Shown here: positions 14,372 through 24,100 of the stretch, piece after piece
Position numbering within the stretch: position 1 is the first letter of the stretch
How the letters are laid out: each line of letters starts with the position of its first letter
Assembly: GCA_964437445.1 (NCBI GenBank)
Contig: CAYTGR010000044.1
Location: forward strand, 1 to 42,054
Origin: CAYTGR01 sp964437445
Lineage (GTDB): Bacteria; Chloroflexota; Anaerolineae; B4-G1; SLSP01
Direction: 5' to 3'
DNA: 42,054 bases
The notes under the pieces: generated by a model
What the model saw: only the letters and a program-made list of their open reading frames with translations
Told to the model about the DNA's origin: nothing
Databases searched by the model: none
Translations under genes and position numbers: made by a program

Positions 14372-17074
14372 ATGCAACAGCTACTCAGCCAACACTGGCA
14401 CCACTTGCCTCCGGCGGAAGTTGAGCAACTGCTGGGAACCGACGTAGAGCGCGGGTTAGATCGCTTTGAAATCCAACACCGCCAGGCGCGGTTTGGCCCC
14501 AATGCCTTGACCCCCCGTCGGGGTAAGACTCCCTTGCAGCGCTTCCTGCTGCAATTCAATAACCCCCTCATCTATGTGCTGCTGGTGGCCAGCGTGATCA
14601 CCGCGCTGGTCAAAGGGCCGGTGGATGCGGGCATCATCGTCGGCGTGGTTCTCATCAATGCCATCGTTGGCTTTATCCAGGAAGCGCGCGCCGAAAACGC
14701 CATCGCCGCGCTGGCAAATAGTATGGTGGCCGAAGCTGTGGTCATCCGCGCCGGCCAGAAGCAGCGTCTCCCGGCCACGGAGCTGGTGCCGGGGGATGTG
14801 GTCTTGCTGCAATCCGGCGACAAGGTTCCCGCCGACCTGCGCCTCATCCAGAGCCGGGAGCTGCAAATTGCCGAGGCCGCTCTGACCGGTGAATCTGTCC
14901 CGGTGGAAAAGGTAGCCGCAGCGACGCTGCCGGTAGAAACGCCGCTCGGCGACCGGCGCAACATGGCCTACGCCACCACCTTAGTGACCTATGGGCAGGG
15001 CACAGGCATTGTCATTGCCACCGGCGATTCCACCGAAATCGGGCGCATTTCGCAGCTCATCGCCACCGCTGAAGAGCTGGAGACGCCGCTGACCCGCAAA
15101 ATCGGGGAGTTCAGCCGACTGCTGCTCTACGCGCTGCTCGGCGTGGCAGCGCTGGCGTTCGGCATCGGCCTGCTGCGTGGTCAACCGCTGGCCGAGGCCC
15201 TCACCACCAGCATCGCTTTAGCCGTTGCCTCCATTCCCGAAGGGCTGCCCACCGCCGTGACCGTCACGCTCGCCATCGGCGTTTCGCGGATGGCCCGGCG
15301 GCGCGCCATCATCCGCAAGCTGCCGGCGGTGGAAGCGCTCGGCAGCGTCACCGTGATCGGCTCCGACAAAACCGGCACGCTGACGCAGAACCAGATGACG
15401 GTGCAGGAAATCGTCGCCGGCGGCGCATGGTTCACCGTGGAAGGCGGCGGGTATACACCAACCGGACACCTCGTGCGAGACGGCGTCCCGCTCGAGCCAG
15501 AGCAGCTTTCACCCGCGCTGCGCGCCACGCTCATGGCAGGGGCGCTCGCCAACGATAGTCAGCTGCTCCAGACCGAGGGCCGCTGGACCATTCAGGGCGA
15601 TCCCACCGAAGGGGCGTTGCTTGTCGCAGCGCGCAAGGCCAGTCTGGACGAAACCGCGCTCGCCCAACAGCTGCCGCGCCTGGACGCCATTCCCTTTGAG
15701 TCAGCGCGCCAATATATGGCGACGCTGCACGACGCCGGGCCGGGCCAACCGCGCCGCGCCTTCATCAAAGGTTCGGTAGAGGCCATCCTGGAACGTAGCG
15801 CCCAGGCCCTCTCCGCCGATGGGCAGATCGTCCCCTTAGACAAAGCCGCGATCCTGCAAGCCGTGGACATGTTAGCCGCGCGGGGGCTGCGCGTCTTAGC
15901 TCTGGCCGAAAAAGAGCTGCCCGCCGGCACATCAAAACTGGAGCACAGCGACATCACGGCAGGATTGACCTTCCTGGGCTTGCAGGGCATGATGGACCCG
16001 CCCCGCCCCGAAGCCGGCGCCGCCGTCCGCGCCAGCCAGGAAGCGGGCATCCGGGTCAAAATGATCACCGGTGACCACCCGCTCACCGCCGCCGCCATCG
16101 CCCGCGCCATCGGCATTGCTGAGGCAGATAGGGTGTTGACCGGACAACAGCTGGCGGCACTCAGCGACGATGAGCTCATCGCGGCGGCGGAACCTACCGG
16201 CGTCTTTGCCCGCGTCTCGCCGGAGCAGAAATTGCGGCTGGTAGAGGCGCTTCAGGCCAGAGGCCATATCGTAGCGATGACGGGCGACGGGGTGAACGAC
16301 GCACCCGCGCTCAAACAGGCCAATATCGGCGTGGCGATGGGCGTTGCCGGCACCGATGTCTCCAAAGAGGCGGCCGATATGGTGCTGACCGATGACAATT
16401 TCGCCACGATTGAGGCCGCGGTGGAAGAAGGGCGCAGCGTCTTTGACAATCTCACCAAAATCATCACCTGGACCCTGCCGACCAACTTAGGCGAAGGGTT
16501 GGTGATTCTGGCTGCGCTCCTGATCGGCGAGGTGTTGCCCATCCTGCCGGTGCAAATCCTCTGGATCAACATGGCCACCGTGGCTGTGCTGGGGCTGGTG
16601 CTGGCGCTGGAGCCGCGCGAACCGGGCATCATGCAACGGCCCCCCCGCGATCCGGAGGCCCCTCTTCTCACCCCAGCGTTACTCCGGCGCATCGTCATCG
16701 TCGGCACGTTGATTCTCATCGGCGCCTTTGGACTGTTTGAGTGGGAACGGCAGCGCGGCGCCTCGCTGGAGGTCGCCCGCACGGTGGCTGTGAACCTGGT
16801 GGTCTTCGTGGAACTGTTCTATCTCTTCAACAGCCGCTCGCTGACCTATTCGCCGTTCAAGATCGGGCTTTTCTCCAACCGCTGGCTCTGGTTGGGCGTG
16901 GGTGGCATGATTCTGCTCCAGGCGGCGTTCACCTACCTGCCGGTGATGCAGAGCATCTTCAGCAGCGCCCCGCTGGGTTGGGCTGAATGGTGGCGGATTC
17001 TGGCCTTCAGCGCCGTCGGCTTCGGGCTGGTGGAGCTGGAAAAAGAGCTGACAGCGCGTCGCGCCAGAGCCTGA
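14372..17074 (+). CDS. P-type cation-transporting ATPase (P2-like)
   Basis: A 900-residue ATP-driven cation pump in the membrane. It has an N-terminal cation-ATPase domain, the TGES actuator motif near residue 175, the phosphorylated aspartate D332 in SDKTGTLTQ, and the TGDGVNDAPAL hinge near 635. Ion-site helices: TM4 keeps IPEGLP with E290, TM5 keeps TNLGE (Asn and Glu), but TM6 reads WINMATVAVLGL. Asn733 and Thr736 match the calcium pump, while the next position, an Asp in SERCA and PMR1, is Val737. Ca2+ is therefore doubtful; a monovalent or other cation is possible. It has ten predicted helices. The start follows AGAGGAGA supplied by a repeat. It lies downstream of the heliorhodopsin but is separated by 216 bp of repeats, so co-transcription is uncertain. 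Confidence 0.9.
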   Translation: MQQLLSQHWHHLPPAEVEQLLGTDVERGLDRFEIQHRQARFGPNALTPRRGKTPLQRFLLQFNNPLIYVLLVASVITALVKGPVDAGIIVGVVLINAIVGFIQEARAENAIAALANSMVAEAVVIRAGQKQRLPATELVPGDVVLLQSGDKVPADLRLIQSRELQIAEAALTGESVPVEKVAAATLPVETPLGDRRNMAYATTLVTYGQGTGIVIATGDSTEIGRISQLIATAEELETPLTRKIGEFSRLLLYALLGVAALAFGIGLLRGQPLAEALTTSIALAVASIPEGLPTAVTVTLAIGVSRMARRRAIIRKLPAVEALGSVTVIGSDKTGTLTQNQMTVQEIVAGGAWFTVEGGGYTPTGHLVRDGVPLEPEQLSPALRATLMAGALANDSQLLQTEGRWTIQGDPTEGALLVAARKASLDETALAQQLPRLDAIPFESARQYMATLHDAGPGQPRRAFIKGSVEAILERSAQALSADGQIVPLDKAAILQAVDMLAARGLRVLALAEKELPAGTSKLEHSDITAGLTFLGLQGMMDPPRPEAGAAVRASQEAGIRVKMITGDHPLTAAAIARAIGIAEADRVLTGQQLAALSDDELIAAAEPTGVFARVSPEQKLRLVEALQARGHIVAMTGDGVNDAPALKQANIGVAMGVAGTDVSKEAADMVLTDDNFATIEAAVEEGRSVFDNLTKIITWTLPTNLGEGLVILAALLIGEVLPILPVQILWINMATVAVLGLVLALEPREPGIMQRPPRDPEAPLLTPALLRRIVIVGTLILIGAFGLFEWERQRGASLEVARTVAVNLVVFVELFYLFNSRSLTYSPFKIGLFSNRWLWLGVGGMILLQAAFTYLPVMQSIFSSAPLGWAEWWRILAFSAVGFGLVELEKELTARRARA

Positions 17075-17123
17075 GCCACCGGGGTTTGCCCCTTGCGCCC
17101 GGCAGTCAACCGCTGAGTAGCCT

Positions 17124-18536
17124 TCAGTCAGTCGTTTGGGCGAACGCCCGATAGGTCAACGTACTGGCATCCAGCGCCGGATCCACCTGGACATAGACAT
17201 CAAATTTGGTTGCGCTGCCGGCGGCGATTTTGCCGCTGCTGCCGTAAGCAGAAGCAAAACCGACGCCCACCAGGGTAGCCTCAGCATCGTAAAGAGCAAC
17301 GACCACTTTAGCCGAGCTGATGGGCTTCCCACGGGTGTTATCCACCCCCCCCGCAAAATGCCAGGACCCGCCCGCCTGTTTTTCCACCAGGCGCAGGTTC
17401 CGGGTGGGCAGCGCGTAGACGTTGCGCCAGGTCAAAATGCCGCCCGGGTTGACCAGGAGACGGCAGGTAGCCACCTGATCGGCCAGGGAATCCAGATGGG
17501 CCACGGCCTCAAAGCCCGCCAGGTCAAACGGCACGCTCTCGCCAGGCCCGGCGGCCAGAGGGGTGTATAGCTTGTAGGCATCCACCACCCGGCCGGCGGC
17601 GTCGTACAGCCCCCCCAGGACCTCCACCGAGGCGGTCACGCTGCCCGTATTGGTCAGCTGGCCCACCAGGTGATACCACCCGCCCGAATCCACAAAGCGA
17701 TGGGTGAGGGTAAGCTGATAAGCCAACGCTTCTCGCGGCGTCCCCTCAGCCGCCAGGGGATAGACCGCCAGCGCCGGATAGGTCTTGAAAGGACCGTAGA
17801 TCCACGCCGAGAACGGCGCTCGCTCCCGGCCCTCGGCATCGCCGGCGGGCAGGAGATATTCACTCCAGAAGGCGGCCCGTCCCGCCGCCCGCACCAGGCT
17901 CTCCGCATCCAGCACCGCGCCCGCCACCTGTTCCACGGTCACTGTCTGGGCACCGGTGTTGACCAGTTCGCCGACCACAAAATGGTTGCCGTCGCCATCG
18001 TGCCAGAGCTGCGCATTCTCCAGCTGCACCGTCGCAAAAGGCTTCTTATCCGGCTGGTAGCTCTTAACGGCCACGGAGTAGGTCACGGGCACGCCGGCAT
18101 TGATGACCACGGCAAAGGGTGCGTAGCTGTTGGGCGCGACTCGCTCCAGCAGTGGGGCAACCTCTGCCACCTCCACCACCTCCGCAATCTGGTTGGTCAC
18201 CACCGACCGACCGTTTTTATCGCTGGCCCGCACTTCCAGTTTGATTTTGGCAATACCCTGCGCGGTCCCGTTAAACAACAACCCGGTGATTTGATAATCA
18301 CCGAAGTTATCACGATAGAGATCGCTCTGCACAATGGAGACGGTTCCCCACCCAACCGGCGTAGCAGTGGGAGTGGCCGGGGGCACCGTGGGAGTGACCG
18401 TGGCCGCCGGCGCCAAGAGAGTGAACGTCGCCGTCGGTGCGGATGCGCCTGCGGTGGCAGGCTGAGAGCCGGGGCCGGATTGGCAGCCGGCCAGGACCAA
18501 CACCAAAACCCAAACGATGCCCCCCCAGCGTTTCAT
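17124..18536 (-). CDS. Lipoprotein with four FxLYD-like repeats
   Basis: Exported lipoprotein of 470 residues. The signal ends in LVLAGC with lipidated C18. A Pro/Thr/Ala-rich stalk follows, to about residue 60. Four beta-sandwich repeats then share a core of hydrophobic-G-x-L-x-N-T-G and LYDA-G: around ITGLLFNGTA, VVGELVNTGA, LVGQLTNTGS with LYDAAG, and FAGGVDNTRG with LYDAEA. This is the FxLYD family of cell-surface proteins of unknown binding partner. I chose this ATG because GGAGGT lies 5 nt before it; the upstream ATG at 18548 overlaps that site. It follows the WD40 gene by 45 nt on the same strand, so both are probably one operon and act at the cell surface. Confidence 0.8.
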   Translation of the reverse strand: MKRWGGIVWVLVLVLAGCQSGPGSQPATAGASAPTATFTLLAPAATVTPTVPPATPTATPVGWGTVSIVQSDLYRDNFGDYQITGLLFNGTAQGIAKIKLEVRASDKNGRSVVTNQIAEVVEVAEVAPLLERVAPNSYAPFAVVINAGVPVTYSVAVKSYQPDKKPFATVQLENAQLWHDGDGNHFVVGELVNTGAQTVTVEQVAGAVLDAESLVRAAGRAAFWSEYLLPAGDAEGRERAPFSAWIYGPFKTYPALAVYPLAAEGTPREALAYQLTLTHRFVDSGGWYHLVGQLTNTGSVTASVEVLGGLYDAAGRVVDAYKLYTPLAAGPGESVPFDLAGFEAVAHLDSLADQVATCRLLVNPGGILTWRNVYALPTRNLRLVEKQAGGSWHFAGGVDNTRGKPISSAKVVVALYDAEATLVGVGFASAYGSSGKIAAGSATKFDVYVQVDPALDASTLTYRAFAQTTD

Positions 18537-18581
18537 TTTTACCTCCATGAAGAGTTACTTGAACGTCATTAACCGCTCTGC

Positions 18582-20000
18582 TTACGGGAAGAGCGCCGTC
18601 AGATCCCAAACCTTCAGGCCTGCGGTGGCATAAGTCCAGTTCCCCATCACCAGCAGCTGCCCCTGGGGGCTGAAAATCCCTGCTGACCCCGGCAAATCCG
18701 ACCGGCTGCCGCGTACCTTGCCCTGAGCGAGATCCCAAAGCCATAACGTGCTGGTCTCCCCTGGCTGCGCCTGGGCAGTCCCCACCACCAGCTCCAGGCG
18801 GCCATCGGGGCTAAAGGCCAGCGCCGAGACATTCTGGAGCTCATCCAGGGCCGGCGCCGGCAACGACTGCCAATCGGCCACCTGCCAGCGGCAAAGACGC
18901 GGCGCGGCTCCCGTCGCGCTGCCCCCCACCGCCGCCAGCCACTGCCCATCCGGGCTGAAGCGCGGTGCTACCGCGCGGAGGCTGCCGCAGTCCAGTATCA
19001 CGCCCAGCTGATTCTGCGCCATATTCCACACCGTGAGCACCGGGCGCGAAAGAGACTGGCAGACCAGCCAGCGGCCATCCGGGCTAAAGGTCAAGGCATT
19101 GCAGGCCGCTAAGGCCAGGGCTTGGGCCGGCGCGCCGGTCTCCACATCCCACAGGGTCACCGTTTCTAAACCGCCGGCTGCCAGCCATTGCCCATCCGGG
19201 CTAAAAGCCAGCCCCAACACCATATCCTGCTGAAAGGTCAGCGCCGGTAGATTCTGGCTCCAGCGCTGCTGCTCAGTGGATAGGTCCCACAGCTCCACCT
19301 GATCCCCCATCCCGGCCACCGCCAGCGTCTGCCCCTCCGGGCCGAACGCCAGCTGCTCAACGCCGTTCGTGCCCGGTGTCAGGCTGTGCACCACCTGTCC
19401 GGTAGTCACATCCCAGATTTCTACCCGTTTTTCCTGAACCGTCCCCTGATCCCTGTAGCTGCCCACCGCCAGCCACCGGCTATCCGGGCTGAAGACAGGC
19501 GACTTCACCACCTGGGCAGGGGTAGAAAGAGTCTGCACCAGCGTAGGGGCCGGCAGCGTCGTCGCGCGCGCCGTCAGTGCATTCAACACCACGCGCGCCA
19601 GCCCCACCAGCAGCAGCAAGACCACCAGTAGCAACAGCCAGGGGCGCTGCCGCACCCAGGCCCAGCCGGTAGCAGCCGCCTTGGGCGCAGCCTGGGGGCG
19701 GGTGGCGCGCGCAACCGGCGCGGAGACGGCCGAGTGCGGCAAATAAGTCCGCAGTTCAGCGGCGCAGAACGCACACAACACCCAATCCGTGGGACTGCTC
19801 TGCACCAGCCGGAGCCACGCCGCCTCCGCCTGCTGCCGCACCTCGTCCGGCGTCAGCCCCAGGCCCTGCATGAGCGGGGATTCCCCCCGCGCCAGAGCCG
19901 GCCGATAGCCCACGCGCGCGGCCGCCTGGACCTGCGCCGGCGAAAACCGGGCCGCTGTGGCATCATCCACCGGCCGGTTGCACATGTCACAATTGCCCAT
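18582..20000 (-). CDS. Membrane-anchored WD40-like repeat protein with N-terminal Cys pairs
   Basis: A 472-residue protein in three parts. Residues 1-85 hold two Cys pairs, C4-x2-C7 and C76-x2-C79, a likely zinc site. One membrane helix spans about 120-140 in WLLLLVVLLLLVGLARVV. The remainder is a beta-propeller with repeated FSPDGQWLA and LWD motifs: about seven blades from 152 to 472. The positive-inside rule (RQRP before the helix) puts the Cys domain in the cytosol and the propeller outside. The ribosome site AAGGAG on the minus strand (CTCCTT at 20008-20013) supports this start. It probably works with the lipoprotein encoded just downstream. Partner and signal are unknown. Confidence 0.8.
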   Translation of the reverse strand: MGNCDMCNRPVDDATAARFSPAQVQAAARVGYRPALARGESPLMQGLGLTPDEVRQQAEAAWLRLVQSSPTDWVLCAFCAAELRTYLPHSAVSAPVARATRPQAAPKAAATGWAWVRQRPWLLLLVVLLLLVGLARVVLNALTARATTLPAPTLVQTLSTPAQVVKSPVFSPDSRWLAVGSYRDQGTVQEKRVEIWDVTTGQVVHSLTPGTNGVEQLAFGPEGQTLAVAGMGDQVELWDLSTEQQRWSQNLPALTFQQDMVLGLAFSPDGQWLAAGGLETVTLWDVETGAPAQALALAACNALTFSPDGRWLVCQSLSRPVLTVWNMAQNQLGVILDCGSLRAVAPRFSPDGQWLAAVGGSATGAAPRLCRWQVADWQSLPAPALDELQNVSALAFSPDGRLELVVGTAQAQPGETSTLWLWDLAQGKVRGSRSDLPGSAGIFSPQGQLLVMGNWTYATAGLKVWDLTALFP

Positions 20001-20033
20001 ATGGAGTCTCCTTAAAAATTAGATGACGTGAAC

Positions 20034-20054
20034 TAAACAGACCACAGACCACCC
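20034..20054. repeat. ACCACAGACC repeat fragment in a divergent gap
   Basis: ACAGACCACAGACCACCCGC lies in the 259-bp gap between divergent genes. The rest of the gap has no other gene. AGGTATAATTG at 20222-20232 may hold the -10 box of the plus-strand operon, but no -35 fits at 16-18 nt. Confidence 0.5.
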
Positions 20055-20259
20055 GCAAAGCATGAGGGCATTCTATCACCGTTTGAAAAGGGCGACAGTT
20101 TATCAGGATTGACTCAAATTTCCGTTTGCATGGCGGCTTGAGCCACTCTTAGCTTCTAAGAACACGCGAAGTTCCCCCTGCACGGGAGCCGGCTTGCAAA
20201 GGTCCTGGGATTGACAAATAAAGGTATAATTGATGACAGGATCAAAACAAGGAGGGAAC

Positions 20260-21111
20260 ATGCACATCACCAAAGCTGTGATCACGGCCGCCGGGCGCGC
20301 GCAGCGCCGGTTGCCGCTCCAAACGCTCATTGACCGCGATGGAACTGAGAAATCCGTGCTGATGATCCTGGTTGAGGAAGTGCTCAGCGCGGGGATAACG
20401 GAAATTGGCGTGGTCGTAGCGCCTGGAGACGAGGCCACTTACGCCGAGGCCGCCGGAGATCACGCCCGCTGCCTCACCTTCATCCCCCAGGAAGAGCCGC
20501 TGGGTTACGGCCATGCCGTCTACTGCGCGCGGAATTTCGTGGGCACGGCGCCCTTCCTGCACCTGGTGGGCGATCACCTTTACGTGAGCAGCGGCCCCCG
20601 CAGCTGCGCGCAACAGCTGGTTGAAACCGCGCACGTTGAGGATTGCGCCATCTCCGCCGTACAGGCCACGCGGGAGACGTTGCTGCCCTATTACGGGACC
20701 GTCGGCGGACGGCGCGTGCCGGGGCGCAAAGATCTCTACCTCATTGAGACCGTCCTTGAGAAGCCCACCCCCACTGAAGCAGAACTGCGCCTGCTCGTGC
20801 CGGGACTGCGAACAGGACATTACCTCTGCTTCTTTGGGATGCACGTCCTCACCCCCACCGTGATGGACATCCTGGGCGAGCAGCTGGCACAGCAGCGAAC
20901 GGGCATCACACTCTCGGCGGCACTGGCGGAACTCGCACGTGGTGAGAAATACCTGGCCCTTGAGGAGGGCGCCGCGCGCTACGATGTGGGCGTCAAATAC
21001 GGGCTGTTCACGGCCCAGCTGGCGCTCGCCCTCAACGGCAAGGACCGCGAGCTGGTGCTCAGCCGCCTGCTGGAATTGCTCGCCACACGCGCTTTGGAGT
21101 CAAACGCATGA
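20260..21111 (+). CDS. GalU-like sugar-phosphate nucleotidyltransferase
   Basis: A 283-residue cytosolic protein of the GT-A-like nucleotidyltransferase fold that would make an NDP-sugar from a sugar 1-phosphate and NTP. The N-terminal nucleotide loop starts AVITAAGRAQRRLPL, an altered form of the usual AAG-x-GTR-x-x-P signature. LVGDHLY has the metal Asp, ETVLEKP matches the GalU EKP motif, and YDVGVKYG matches its late DxGxKxG motif. AAGGAGGG (20249-20256) selects this ATG. The stop overlaps the next start as ATGA, so the two proteins are made together. The changed nucleotide loop leaves catalytic activity open; it could instead be a partner subunit of the downstream enzyme. Confidence 0.75.
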   Translation: MHITKAVITAAGRAQRRLPLQTLIDRDGTEKSVLMILVEEVLSAGITEIGVVVAPGDEATYAEAAGDHARCLTFIPQEEPLGYGHAVYCARNFVGTAPFLHLVGDHLYVSSGPRSCAQQLVETAHVEDCAISAVQATRETLLPYYGTVGGRRVPGRKDLYLIETVLEKPTPTEAELRLLVPGLRTGHYLCFFGMHVLTPTVMDILGEQLAQQRTGITLSAALAELARGEKYLALEEGAARYDVGVKYGLFTAQLALALNGKDRELVLSRLLELLATRALESNA

Positions 21112-24100
21112 AAAGCGCCCTGGTTTCCATCATCTGTTCCGCCGACGCAGAGATGCGTAACCGCTCTCTGGAACACTTTTGCCGCACGGCGGACCTGCCC
21201 TCCCTGCTGGCCGAATGTGCTGCCCTGGAAGACTTCCGCCGTAACAGCCAGAATCTCTACGAACGGGTGCGGGCGCTCTTCTTTCTGTATGCTCTGCATC
21301 GCTTCCACCTGCCCCAAAATGCTGCCTTGCAGCGGCGGGGCCTGATCCCCTACGACGGCTACGTGCACCTACTCAACCGTCGCTTTGAGGAAGCCATTGA
21401 TGTTTTCCTGACGGCCCAGGCACAAGACGGCCCTTCGGAAGCGCTTTCCAGCGCGCTGGCGGCGGCGTATCATCGGCTGGGATTCCAGACGTTAGCAGAT
21501 CAGGTACGGCGGAGCGTGCGCTCGGCGCGGGGCAATCAGTGGATGTTCCGCATCGGGCATCCAGCAGATCAGCCTTTGCGCGTGCGCCCGGAGCTGTGCG
21601 CCGCTACCGCCGATGGGCTCTATCCTCTCCTGCGTGAGGTCACGCCCGTGCGCATGGATCTGAGCCACAGCGGCTGGAGCGACATCTTCTTCCTGGGGAT
21701 GGATTTTCCTGAGGGGGCGCGGGTGCTTAATGTCTCCATTGATCTCGGCGTGCACGGGCGCGATGCAAGCCCCAGGCCGCCCGTGGAGGCTTATTTCCGC
21801 GTGATTGACCGCCCCGTGTTGCGGCTGGCAAGCGTGGATCTCGGTGCAGTCGCCGAAATCACCACCCTCCGCGAGATTTTTGACTTCGCCAAAGATTACC
21901 TGGGCCTGCTCAAGGCCGCGATCATCGCCGCCGGGCTGATCCCGCCCGGCATAGAGGGCGCCGAAGAGGCCCTGGAAGAGCTGCTCGCCCGCCTCGTGGG
22001 CCCTGGAGGCGGCATTGAGATCGTCAGTGCCGTCAACGGCATCCCTAAAGGCTCGCGGCTCGCCGTCTCCACGAGCTTGCTGGCGTGCCTGATCACCGTC
22101 TGTATGCGGGCGACCGGGCAGACCCACGCGCTAACCGGTGTGCTGGAGGAACACGAACGGCGACTCGTCGCGGCGCGCGCCATTCTGGGCGAATGGCTCG
22201 CCGGTTCTGGCGGCGGCTGGCAGGATTCGGGAGGCATCTGGCCTGGGATGAAGCTCATCACGGGCGAGCTCGCCGGCCCTGACGACCCTGAAGCTGGCGT
22301 GAGCCGGGGGCGCCTGCTGCCCGCGCATCACATTCTTGGACCTGACGAGGTGGATGCCGCGACGCGCCGCCGTCTGCAGGAAAGCCTGGTCCTCGTCCAT
22401 GGCGGCATGGCGCAGAATGTCGGTACCATCCTGGAAATGGTCACCGAGAAATATCTGCTGCGCTCCGCCGCGGAATGGCAGGGACGTCTGGAAGCCTGCC
22501 GCATCTTTGATCAGATCGTGGCGCTGCTCAAAGCCGGCGACATTCACGGCATCGGGCAGGCGACGACGCGCAACTTCTTCAGTCCCATCTGCACCATCAT
22601 CCCCTGGTCCACAAATTTCTACACGGAGCGCCTCATTGAGCAGGCGCAGGCGGCCTTCGGGCCCGATTTCTGGGGTTTCTGGATGCTTGGCGGCATGTCT
22701 GGGGGCGGGATGGGCTTCATCTTTGCTCCAGAGCGCCGCGCCGAGGCCCAATCCCGCCTTCACGAGATCATGCTGACCACCAAGCGCGCCCTGGAATCGG
22801 CGCTGCCTTTCGCCATGGAGCCGGTGGTCTACGATTTCGCGATCAACGATCGGGGGACTTGGGCGGAGCTGCTGGTGGGCGATGCAGCGCTCATGCCGTC
22901 AGGCTACTATGCGCTCACCCTGCCGGCCCTGTTGCACCGTGATCCGCAGACGCTCTCGCCCATGGGCCGGGCTGAGCTTGACCGCTTCGGGGCGGCATGT
23001 CGCACGCGCCCGGAGCTCGCCGGTATGGTGCAGACGCTCTTTGACCGCTTGTTGCCGCGCACCCGGCAGGAAACGAGCGCGGGCCAATCGCTGGAAGCGG
23101 CCCTGGCGGAGTGGGGTTTTGACCGCGTGCAGCACGAGCAAATTCGCGCCGACCTGCGCAGTGGACGGATCGGGCTGGCGCAGAACCGCCTCCCGGCGAG
23201 CACTGAGATCCGCGACGTGAGCCTTGCCGATGTGACCGACGCTACGGAGGGCTTGCCTGACTCGTTGCGCGCGCTGGGGCTGGAGGCGTTGCGTGAGGGC
23301 GCGGTGGCGGCGGTGACGCTCGCCGCAGGCGCCGGCAGCCGCTGGACGCAGGGCGCGGGGGTGGTCAAAGCGCTGAACCCCTTCTGCAAGCTAAGCGGAC
23401 GCCATCGCTCCTTCATTGAGGTTCACCTGGCGAAAAGCCGCCGCGTGAGTCGCGCAGCAGGCGTGCCGCTCCCGCACATCATCACCACGGGTTATCTGAC
23501 CCACGCACCCATCGCGCACTACCTGGAAGTCAACGCCGGGCACGGCTACCCCGGTCCCTTGCTGCTTTCGCCGGGGCGGACCGTGGGGCTGCGACTTGTC
23601 CCCATGACGCGGGATTTGCGCTTTGCCTGGGAAGAGCTACCGCAGCAGCTGCTGGACGAGCAGGCCCAGAAAGTGCGCGACAGCCTACATGCCGCGTTGA
23701 TCGCGTGGGCGCAGCAGGCGGGCGAGGGCAGCGATTACACCGACAACCTGCCGTTGCAGTGCCTGCATCCAGTGGGGCACTGGTTTGAGGTCCCCAATCT
23801 CCTCAAGAATGGAGTGCTGGCGCGCCTGCTCGCCGAACGCCCGCAATTGCGGGTGCTGATGCTGCACAACATTGACACGGTCGGCGCGGACGTGGACCCC
23901 GCCATGCTGGGCGCGCATCTGCATTCCGGCGCGACCATGACGGTGGAGGTCATCACGCGCCGGGTGGAGGATCGTGGTGGCGGATTGGCCCGGGTGGATG
24001 GGCAGCTGCGGCTCATTGAAGGTCTGGCGTTGCCCCGTGAGGAAGATGAGTTCCGCCTTTCGTATTACAACTCCAACACATTCTGGCTGGATATTGACCG

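Noticed and set aside
20211..20230. TTGACA and TATAAT as a promoter for the gene at 20260
   Set aside because: The two boxes are only 8 nt apart; a sigma-70 promoter needs about 17. The TATAAT may still be a -10 box with a poor -35.
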